A program made the position numbers and the translations under genes. Positions 18,801 to 24,128 of a DNA stretch of 24,128 bases are shown here, in pieces. Source of the stretch: Tyzzerella sp. (GTDB lineage: Bacteria > Bacillota > Clostridia > Lachnospirales > Anaerotignaceae); NCBI GenBank assembly GCA_019415525.1, contig DXZA01000061.1, forward strand, positions 1 to 24,128, read 5' to 3'. How positions within the stretch are numbered: position 1 is the stretch's first letter; every line of letters starts with the position of its first letter. The notes below the pieces were generated by a model. That model worked only from the letters and a program-made list of their open reading frames with translations, ran no database searches and was not told the DNA's origin.

Positions 18801-19541
18801 GTACTCTTCTCTTAACTTATCAGCAACACTCATATAAACCCTAGTAATATCCCCTTCAGCTAAAGGGTTAAAAATGCTTCCAGATGTCAATTGTGGGTAT
18901 AACTCTTTAAAAATTAATAAGTATTCCTTATTAAATTGCAATAACTCAGCTTTCATCGCATTAAGACTGATTTTTTTATCCTTTAACTTTCTATGATAAT
19001 CTGAATATGTTTCCGGATAATTTTTCTTCCAATTTTCAATAACTTCAACTGCATAAAGAAAATCTGTCTTAGGAGTCAAATTACTAAGCCCATTTCTGTT
19101 AAGAGCCTTATTTAAACCTAATAAAAATGACTGATTGATATTTTCCTGACAATTAACAATAACCGGTAAAAAACGACCTTCAAGACCATTTATTATTATA
19201 TTAATATATTCAGAGGTTTCCTCATCAACTTTTTTTATTTTCTCATATAAATTCATTAATAATGATTTATCTTCTTTATTATTAACATCTAATGATAATA
19301 TTGCTAACAACACTAATAATAAATGAGACTTTCCCTTACCATAAGGGCCAATGAGCATAGAAGTATGCATTTGATTATTTATAATAGATTTTAAATATCT
19401 TTTTAATATATCTACGGAAGATTTTGTTGGAATATAGCTTTGTAGTTTTTCCCTGTTATTGAGATTTAAGTCTAAATTAATTGCATTTCTAAATTCAGAA
19501 TTAAATCCAATGAACTCACTTAAGCCTAAATATTTGTTCAT
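15888..19541 (-). CDS. sspC: SspC-like large P-loop ATPase of the phosphorothioation complex
   Basis: This 1217-residue ATPase has Walker A GPYGKGKSH at 65-73, Walker B IYIVFDEFSKF at 252-262, and a sensor-like strand QIYLTLVAHKPIKEY starting near 292. Its position directly after the DUF4007 gene and next to the PAPS-reductase and desulfurase genes makes it the SspC-type ATPase. SspC proteins hydrolyse ATP and work with SspB and SspD to introduce single-strand phosphorothioate. The long C-terminal part has no motif I recognise and is mostly helical-looking. The start is 10 nt after the sspB stop, with an AAAGG-like site in the sspB 3' end. A general DUF499/BrxC-type label would also fit, but no BREX partner genes are nearby. 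Confidence 0.8.
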   Translation of the reverse strand: MNKYLGLSEFIGFNSEFRNAINLDLNLNNREKLQSYIPTKSSVDILKRYLKSIINNQMHTSMLIGPYGKGKSHLLLVLLAILSLDVNNKEDKSLLMNLYEKIKKVDEETSEYINIIINGLEGRFLPVIVNCQENINQSFLLGLNKALNRNGLSNLTPKTDFLYAVEVIENWKKNYPETYSDYHRKLKDKKISLNAMKAELLQFNKEYLLIFKELYPQLTSGSIFNPLAEGDITRVYMSVADKLREEYGYRGIYIVFDEFSKFIEGQDKISAGLNMKLVQDICEMAGDSKDPQIYLTLVAHKPIKEYRNRLSQEIINSFTGIEGRLDAEVLFVTSAKNNYELIENAIIKNDFDVNKLPSDIENIYFSKETIDECFAIPGYESEFIREDFEKIVVKGCYPLTPISSYLLLSISEKVAQNERTLFTFISKDESGSMLEYVKNSFGKNGIVSSFWSITPDLIFDYFTNLFKDETDEIKGIYQKTITALEIVKGQTNNNLLNRIIKTLAVMMIVDKSQELPWNEDMLRLAVNMNYSSEVKEQFADNLAKLVSLDIIELDGNNFYKFKTVEGKELESIIQERWHLVANKNGIKDVLLSLYPNKYVFPKKYNYEFGMTRFFRYIFFNVQDFLLLKNADVFFENGVFCDGKIVCLYQYDEKNYSIDIQNKLQEFMSYKLVVVYAHKLFNIEEEVFKLQVLNDIFEDYNFMEKNSRLSAEIQGLKENLENKILSYLVSTYGRFGKYEISYFNNDKVITTESNSISECIDELCYKIYYATPVINNEFVNRQNITTGATKTARKNIMNRLLKNESVEDYMTGTSQDSTIFRALFVRNGLITGTPDTRIEKVIEIFEEYLVSCTGKREKVSALINKLVKEPYGLRLGLLPIYFAYVIGNKTADIVVYYGDKEIPMTTDTIINMCDYPTQYELYVSKNDAAREVYLDGLIDLFGITVDNTLSNSRISQIFNGMQKWYRGLPQVTINVKNNQEYFDEIFYKKALSKISNILQRYEVNPYEALFEQIPMVLASDKDFEECLERLSKFKKKIQGYYNWLLDRTIKVTKNIFGQKEDSLYHILNGWYKEQSDMAKGTIDDYSISTFMNMISLMDNTIVSSDQDIIDNVAKAITGVHIDYWNDTSLEQYSHKICELKLKIESIKDINEDIENNDSKAVYTSRSGQPFYYEIVETDETAMFRDVISGTIEDFEGLGKNDLISVLIDEIERILKEKE

Positions 19542-19551
19542 AGTCTAAACC

Positions 19552-20448
19552 CTACCTTTGTGCATAGTATTCTTTTATTACATCTAATGGCTTTGGAATT
19601 CCTTCGTCATAAATCACATCTAGTCCAGCTGTTCTATCAACTTTGATATAATTTAGATTTTGCAATCTATTCAACACCTGATTAGTTGCAATCTTAGAAA
19701 GATTGTATATACTTCCCAAGCTATACAATCCTGATGCTACTCTTTCTATGCTTATACTTCTTTTTTCATCTGTTTTTTCTTTATTTGAATATTCATATTC
19801 AAAAATATTACTTATTTCATATAAAATTATTTCATCTGGTAAAGTCCTTAAATCGGGCTGAACTTTTGTATACACACCATTATTTGTATTTATTAATCCT
19901 AATTCTGTCAATGGACTTACAATTTTATCTTCTGGGTCATCGTTAATCTTTAATTTACAGTATGTATTAAAAAGCACTGTAACATCACTTTCAATAGATT
20001 TTTCCGGAATTTCAAACTCTTTCCATTTTTTAACAAAAACTTCAATTAACTGTTGCTTTTCAATTGTATGAAATTTCTCGTCATTAAAATAATCATGGAA
20101 AAGAGATGCCTTACTATAATTTCTAACTAAATTAGAATGCATAACCCATATTGTAAATAAATCCTCTAAATATCTGTCATTTTCATAAACCAATATTCCT
20201 AACGGTGATAAAAAACACCCTTTTGATATCTTAGTTTCATCAATAAAACCAAAACATTGAACCCAATACCTCAATGCTGTAACCATATTACTTCCAATAC
20301 CAAAAATATCCGTTGCATCAGAAGCCGCAAAAATTCTTTCATTACCATACTTCGCCAACTCAGATAATGCTTTATTTATCCATCCATCTCGCAATACAAA
20401 GGTACCATGTCCTTTCACACGAGGTTTATTTATTGTTTCTTTGCTCAT
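19552..20448 (-). CDS. sspB: DUF4007 protein, SspB-like subunit of the phosphorothioation complex
   Basis: This 298-residue protein has the DUF4007 signature: GHGTFVLRDGWINKAL (residues 13-28), then IGSNMVTALRYWVQCFGFI, an LSPLGILVYEND segment and LFTIWVMHSNLVRN. In the Ssp systems this subunit (SspB) is reported to bind and nick DNA so that sulfur can be placed in one strand. The C-terminal third looks like a winged-helix-type region (SGLYSLGSIYNLS.. through YIKVDRTAGL). The ATG starts 1 nt after the sspD stop, and its ribosome site GAGAGG is inside sspD, so translation is coupled. Its neighbours, sspD upstream and sspC downstream, are its expected partners. Family assignment is confident; nicking activity is carried over from literature on SspB. 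Confidence 0.85.
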   Translation of the reverse strand: MSKETINKPRVKGHGTFVLRDGWINKALSELAKYGNERIFAASDATDIFGIGSNMVTALRYWVQCFGFIDETKISKGCFLSPLGILVYENDRYLEDLFTIWVMHSNLVRNYSKASLFHDYFNDEKFHTIEKQQLIEVFVKKWKEFEIPEKSIESDVTVLFNTYCKLKINDDPEDKIVSPLTELGLINTNNGVYTKVQPDLRTLPDEIILYEISNIFEYEYSNKEKTDEKRSISIERVASGLYSLGSIYNLSKIATNQVLNRLQNLNYIKVDRTAGLDVIYDEGIPKPLDVIKEYYAQR

Positions 20449-20449
20449 T

Positions 20450-22261
20450 TTAGTTGCCTCTCTTTATCGTTAGTACCTTTCTCATATAACATCCACCATT
20501 AAAATGATTTATACATTCCCCACAATGAACACATTTTTTTTCATTAACTTGATATAATACTTCGCCATCAGAACTTTCTGATATTTTTATAGCATTCATT
20601 CGACAAACACTTTCACAGGCATGGCACCCACTACACATCTGATATTTTGTAATCTGACAATTTATTTTGCCTTCCGTTATATGCTTTTTATCTTTTATTG
20701 TCACCTTAAAGTTATTAGTACCTTTTCGTCCCCTTAGAATTAATACTGGATTTTCAAACCTATCTAAAACATATACTTCTCCAACAAGCTTATTTCCAAG
20801 ATTAAAATCTAAATTGCCAAAAGGCTTAAACAATTCATATAATTGGTCTTCAATTGGGGTTTTCAAAACGTAATTATATGTATCATTTTCAAGGGCACAG
20901 GGTTCATATGAAAGTATTGATGCTTTTGATGCTTCAAGTCCATTTCCCCCTTGCCTTGCTTTCCAGTTTCCACTATCAACATATTCCTCTGGATCATGTT
21001 TCCCTACTTGCTTAGCATAATCAATTAATATATTTCTCCAATTTATGTATTTATCATGCATATATATTTTTGAAAGAAATTCTGACCAAGCTCCGTTGTT
21101 AGGACAACACCAACATCCTACTCGAGAATATCCTAATCTATATGCTTGATTAAAATCTATTCCTTTTGTCAGTATATAAAGCCAAACATCAAAATCTGTC
21201 CACTCAAAAATAGGCAGAATTGTTTTTTGTTTTGCAATTTTTGAATTATTGCTATCTCTATCATATTTACTTCTGCTTGCAGACTCATATTTTCTTATAC
21301 CTTGAAAAGAAAGGACGCTTGTCTGATTTTTAAAACTCTTATTAATAACATCTGTAATAGCACCAGTCTTAAATACTGTGCAACACCACCTCATCACTCT
21401 TGAAGGTGGTCCATATACAGGACATAATTTTTCAAAATTCTTTGTTCTATTTTTTGCAGTCCTAAAATATGCAGGACTAATAGTATTTTTGAGTCTATCC
21501 TTATATTTTTCAGTTGTTAAAAATTCCAGCGTTGTATCACCAAATATATGCAATACTTCGTTGCTTCCCAAAGCATCAACTACTAAAGATGAAACAACCG
21601 TAGAATCTTTTCCTCCACTAAATGATACAAATCTACTTCTTTTATCATATTTATTTGCCCATGTCTGTATATACTCAATAGCTTCTTTTTCAATTTGTTT
21701 AAAACGTTCTTTATTCGCAAATATAAAATCCTCAACCACTTTATTAAATGCTGAATAATTTACCTTTGAGTCAAATACTTCTATAGCTCCTACATCATTT
21801 TTTGAAATATATTTATCAATAATATTCTTAATATTCTTGACCTTATCTAATGTCAATGAGTTTAATTTATCAATTGAAATTTTGATTTTATTTCCATCAA
21901 CAATGTATGCATGACCATTATACCATACTGATTTATCAACAAATTTCATAGGATTATTTTCATCTAAAATAACACCAATTAATAATCGCTCTTCAGGAAA
22001 AACAGGTCTTATATCTGTACCAACATACTCTATTAATTCCGAATCTATTTCTATTCCATTTAACTTGAAGTCTCTTTCACAACAAGCACATTTTTTGTCA
22101 AAAATAGGTATTCTATGTTTTTTACACCAATAAATAGTTGTAGAATCTTTCGGAACAGCAAGACATTCTTCCATCTCACCGGTTTTCTCATTAAATTCCT
22201 TTCTCATACAACGACCTTCCGGTGTAGGAATACCATGAAAAGGACAAACTTTTTCTATCAT
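20450..22261 (-). CDS. sspD: PAPS-reductase-like sulfur transferase SspD (DndC-like) with C-terminal 4Fe-4S ferredoxin
   Basis: This 603-residue protein is the sulfur-inserting enzyme of DNA phosphorothioation. Domains in order: a Cys-rich N-terminus (C6, C18, C33, C46, C58, C60, C61), probably metal binding; a spacer region (about 70-195); a PAPS-reductase/ATP-pyrophosphatase core with PP-loop SGGKDS at 215-220, RWCCTVFK (291-298), FQGIRKYESASR (319-330) and GCWCCPN (382-388); and a C-terminal ferredoxin with C543-x2-C-x2-C-x3-C553 plus C577-x2-C580-x2-C583 and C591, which should hold two 4Fe-4S clusters. The core is expected to adenylate the DNA phosphate and insert sulfur from SspA. It is the first gene of the operon. 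The ATG follows GGGAG with 7 nt spacing and overlaps the stop of a possible 8-codon leader (ATGA). A simple metabolic PAPS reductase is unlikely given the neighbours. Confidence 0.88.
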   Translation of the reverse strand: MIEKVCPFHGIPTPEGRCMRKEFNEKTGEMEECLAVPKDSTTIYWCKKHRIPIFDKKCACCERDFKLNGIEIDSELIEYVGTDIRPVFPEERLLIGVILDENNPMKFVDKSVWYNGHAYIVDGNKIKISIDKLNSLTLDKVKNIKNIIDKYISKNDVGAIEVFDSKVNYSAFNKVVEDFIFANKERFKQIEKEAIEYIQTWANKYDKRSRFVSFSGGKDSTVVSSLVVDALGSNEVLHIFGDTTLEFLTTEKYKDRLKNTISPAYFRTAKNRTKNFEKLCPVYGPPSRVMRWCCTVFKTGAITDVINKSFKNQTSVLSFQGIRKYESASRSKYDRDSNNSKIAKQKTILPIFEWTDFDVWLYILTKGIDFNQAYRLGYSRVGCWCCPNNGAWSEFLSKIYMHDKYINWRNILIDYAKQVGKHDPEEYVDSGNWKARQGGNGLEASKASILSYEPCALENDTYNYVLKTPIEDQLYELFKPFGNLDFNLGNKLVGEVYVLDRFENPVLILRGRKGTNNFKVTIKDKKHITEGKINCQITKYQMCSGCHACESVCRMNAIKISESSDGEVLYQVNEKKCVHCGECINHFNGGCYMRKVLTIKRGN

Positions 22262-22284
22262 TTTAATTCTCCCAGTCTATGCAT
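22258..22284 (-). CDS. Possible 8-codon leader peptide coupled to sspD
   Basis: A minus-strand ATG at 22284 opens a frame MHRLGELK with its TGA overlapping the sspD ATG (ATGA). It has its own strong site, AGGAGAGG at 22303-22296, 11 nt upstream, which is better than the sspD site. The overlap would couple translation of sspD to the leader. With only eight codons this may be chance. Confidence 0.3.
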   Translation of the reverse strand: MHRLGELK

Positions 22285-22317
22285 TTATTTTTAATCCTCT
22301 CCTACCAAAACACTAAA

Positions 22318-22336
22318 TATAATTAGTTATAATTAG
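22318..22336 (-). promoter_or_regulatory. Operator-like direct repeat downstream of the sspD promoter
   Basis: CTAATTATA occurs twice with a 10-bp (one helical turn) offset (22336-22328 and 22326-22318), just past the predicted transcription start. Each copy contains the palindrome TAATTA. This is where a repressor would bind, but in such AT-rich sequence it may be chance. No regulator gene is in the window. Confidence 0.35.
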
Positions 22337-22347
22337 CCAATGATAAC

Positions 22348-22376
22348 ATTGTAGCATTCTTTATGCATTTTTTCAA
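22348..22376 (-). promoter_or_regulatory. Promoter of the nine-gene phosphorothioation operon
   Basis: A minus-strand TTGAAA (22376-22371), a 17-nt spacer and TACAAT (22353-22348) form a good sigma-A promoter about 85 bases before sspD. The spacer itself contains an inverted repeat GCAT-AAAGA-ATGC (22366-22354), a possible repressor site. It is the only convincing promoter I see for the operon. Confidence 0.75.
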
Positions 22377-22613
22377 CAAAAAACAGAGCTAAAAGGCTAT
22401 TTTGTATTGATTTTTTATTATAATTGTGATATAATGCCGTTTTTTTCTATATTAGAATATTTATATTTTTGTATCTATTTTATTTGACTATATTCCAAAT
22501 TAATATTTTTCATAAGGCACTTAAAAATATACTATGTGTATCTAAAATTCATATTTATAAAAAAATAGTATTTCATTTTACAAACCTTAAAGGAATTTAA
22601 TATAAATTTTCAT
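22377..22613. other. AT-rich intergenic region upstream of the operon promoter
   Basis: No gene is seen on either strand. A plus-strand promoter-like pair (TTGATT 22407-22412, 17 nt, TATAAT 22430-22435) points away from sspD. Any transcript would end at the bidirectional hairpin about 220 bases on. No open frame with a ribosome site follows it. Confidence 0.4.
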
Positions 22614-22664
22614 AAAAAAAGAACTCTTATAAATTAATAAAACGGTAAGTAAAAGTTCTTTTAT
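22614..22664 (-). terminator. Hairpin terminator separating the helicase region from the operon
   Basis: A 9-bp stem (22617-22625 with 22654-22662) has a further 5-bp inner helix (22626-22630 with 22645-22649, one G-U). On the minus strand it runs into T7 at 22620-22614. It is T-rich on the other side too (22659-22669), so it can act in both directions. It would stop transcripts from the helicase remnant before the sspD promoter. Confidence 0.72.
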
Positions 22665-22724
22665 TTTTATAATCTTAAAACACTATTTAAACTGTTTTGA
22701 AAATATATTGAAAACAAAATTTTC

Positions 22725-23092
22725 TTAATACTCATCTATTGTAATTGGAGCATTATAAATGACTATAAGTAGATATTGATACATATTTTTTATTGAATTT
22801 ATATTCATAAACTGACTTATAACTTCTTCCTTAGACTTTTCAATTCCTGATATAAGAAATGTTTCTTTATTTGAACAATATATTTTCACAATAACATCTA
22901 TTATTTCATCAACTATTTTTTATCAATATATGGTTTCTTAATAATAATATCGTATTCAAATTTATCTTTAAAATATTTCCTCGTTTTATCAGAAGATAAT
23001 GAGTTATCAACAGTTGATTTTTCACCTTCTCCTGATAATATATTATTAATATAATCTACTGTGCTATAATTAAGACTATTAAAGTAATAGAC
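22725..23092 (-). pseudogene. Broken coding remnant continuing the helicase gene
   Basis: Directly after the helicase TAA (23093-23095) the same frame reads on for 59 coding-like codons (VYYFNSLNYSTVDYINN...YDIIIKKPYIDKK) to a TAG at 22913-22915. There is no start codon with a ribosome site at its head. From the A6 run just before the TAG, a frame one base off continues with KIVDEIIDVIVKIYCS and ends ITIDEY at the TAA at 22725-22727. The two pieces read as one protein if one A were restored. I infer either a decayed C-terminal part of the helicase gene (one nonsense mutation and one frameshift) or a decayed separate gene. I do not recognise a domain in it. Confidence 0.6.
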
Positions 23093-24128
23093 TTATTTTT
23101 CTAAATAAGAAATTAATATATTTCTCATTCTTTTAGATGGCAAATACAAGTTTATCGGCTGATTATCTCTTATCCTACTTCTATAAATCCATTGTATTAG
23201 TTGACACAGGGCATAATCGTCTTTATTAATATTTGAACCATAATGGCTAAACATATTAACTATATTAGGATTTATAAATATATTTAAAGCATAAGCTAAA
23301 GTTGATTTATGTCTGTATTCATTTGTAGCTATGCAATTACAAAGTACAAAACCTTTTGAATATCTATCTCCTTTATATTTATGCTCAAAATCTGAAAATA
23401 CAGAGTACATATTTTCATCTGATTTAGAATTTATTATATGTCTAAAATAATTATATAAATTATTTTTTAATTTTATATGTTCAGCTTTTCTTTTTCTTGC
23501 ATTAAACCATTTTTTAGATAAAGCATAAGTATCTTCTCCAATATCATTTAACTTACCATCATACAAATTAATTAATTCTTTCATCTGCATTCTAAAATTA
23601 TAATCATCATATATACCTTCTACAATTTTGTAATCTGTTATAACTTTATAATATCTATATTCAAAATTATACATATCAAAATATGCTTTCATATTTGAAC
23701 CTCTAAATAAATAAGTTAGTATAAATATGCTTTCAAATAAATTAAATATTTCAACTCTATACTTAAATATGAATAAGTTATTTATAAAATATAAACTATC
23801 ATTATCAGCCATTTTCTTAAGCTGTTTAAAATCCCCAGTATATTTCTTAAATTTAACTTTATTTTCATTATCAATAGATATGTAATCACTTTTTATCAAT
23901 ATATTTATATCATCTTTTGAAATTGGAATATATGTTAACAAGTTTATTGACTCGTCTATTATTAGAGTATATGTTTTATTTTGCAACTCATTTATTATTC
24001 TGTTATCAAACATACTAAATAAAGTATGTGTAATATAAATATTTTCATTTTTATTTATTAGTAATTTTAAACTTGACAACTTTGTTGTATCATCAGATGG
24101 TGTGTTAAATTTCAAACTTTTAAATAGC
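23093..24128 (-). CDS. DEAD-like helicase of phage/plasmid type, C-terminal part (5' end outside window)
   Basis: The frame is open to the window edge (about 345 codons in view). The TTG at 24115 is not a credible start: codons for LFKS precede it in frame and it has no ribosome site. Numbered from that TTG, the visible part has YITHTLFSMF (27-36), a DEAD-like Walker B TLIIDES (50-56), and near the C-terminus QLIQWIYRSRIRD followed by INLYLPSKRMRNIL, which resembles helicase motif VI and a tail I know from phage- and plasmid-encoded DEAD/DEAH-like helicases. The Walker A motif should lie upstream, outside the window. The gene points toward the defence operon but is separated from it by a terminator. 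Coding-like sequence beyond its stop suggests it may be truncated. Codon use is even more A/T-rich than in the operon, as in mobile DNA. Confidence 0.65.
   Translation of the reverse strand, partial: LFKSLKFNTPSDDTTKLSSLKLLINKNENIYITHTLFSMFDNRIINELQNKTYTLIIDESINLLTYIPISKDDINILIKSDYISIDNENKVKFKKYTGDFKQLKKMADNDSLYFINNLFIFKYRVEIFNLFESIFILTYLFRGSNMKAYFDMYNFEYRYYKVITDYKIVEGIYDDYNFRMQMKELINLYDGKLNDIGEDTYALSKKWFNARKRKAEHIKLKNNLYNYFRHIINSKSDENMYSVFSDFEHKYKGDRYSKGFVLCNCIATNEYRHKSTLAYALNIFINPNIVNMFSHYGSNINKDDYALCQLIQWIYRSRIRDNQPINLYLPSKRMRNILISYLEK

Noticed and set aside
21378..21758. 126-codon plus-strand open frame opposite sspD
   Set aside because: It lies antisense to the PP-loop and RWCC region of sspD, which is clearly coding. 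The translation is low-complexity and hydrophobic without a family signature.
1061..22261. BREX or DISARM system suggested by the large ATPases
   Set aside because: No PglX-like methyltransferase, PglZ phosphatase, BrxL protease or DISARM helicase/phospholipase is present. The PAPS-reductase-like, desulfurase and Dpt genes point to phosphorothioation.
13002..22261. Classical DndABCDE modification cluster
   Set aside because: No SMC-like DndD, no small DndE and no DndB DGQHR protein were seen. DUF4007 and an SspC-type ATPase occupy their place.
24113..24115. TTG at 24115 as the true start of the helicase gene
   Set aside because: The frame stays open upstream to the window edge, no ribosome site precedes the TTG, and the visible part lacks the Walker A motif expected earlier in the protein.

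Overview
The window is very AT-rich throughout, has Gram-positive-type Shine-Dalgarno sites (AGGAG/GGAGG, 5-8 nt before starts) and short intergenic gaps. This suggests a low-GC Firmicute, most likely a gut-type Clostridia. No species marker is present. All confidently called genes are on the minus strand, so transcription runs from high to low coordinates. I see no tRNA, rRNA, CRISPR array or transposase.

Layout in transcription order. (1) 24128-22725: the 3' end of a phage/plasmid-type DEAD-like helicase gene that enters from the window edge. It stops at 23093, but coding-like sequence continues in the same frame and then, after a 1-nt frame change, to 22725. A hairpin terminator follows at about 22614-22664. 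(2) 22262-22613: a promoter region (TTGAAA-17-TACAAT) with operator-like repeats and a possible 8-codon leader. (3) 22261-1061: nine tightly packed genes (gaps of 1 to about 33 nt), apparently one transcript of about 21 kb. (4) 933-251: a complete type III toxin-antitoxin locus, with a promoter, three 38-nt pseudoknot repeats (ToxI-like), an intrinsic terminator and a ToxN/AbiQ-family endoribonuclease. (5) 250-1: AT-rich sequence with a possible C-terminal tail of a plus-strand gene at the edge.

The nine-gene operon is a DNA phosphorothioation (PT) defence system. The modification part is sspD (PAPS-reductase-like ATP pyrophosphatase with a C-terminal ferredoxin), sspB (DUF4007), sspC (large P-loop ATPase) and sspA (cysteine desulfurase). 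The restriction part is dptF, dptG and dptH (also called sspFGH), which is expected to attack DNA lacking PT. DptH has a HerA/FtsK-like C-terminal ATPase and, in its middle, a PD-(D/E)XK-like motif. The layout fits the published SspABCD-SspFGH type rather than DndABCDE or BREX. The DndD, DndE, PglX and PglZ markers are absent, and so is SspE.

The most unusual feature is at the end of the operon: a second, diverged DUF4007-like gene followed by a second, larger P-loop ATPase. This B'-C' pair mirrors sspB-sspC, sits directly behind dptH, and has no dedicated second PAPS-reductase or desulfurase. It may be an extra module of the restriction arm or a second target-recognition module; that role is inference. 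The type III toxin-antitoxin directly downstream makes the region a layered anti-phage island.
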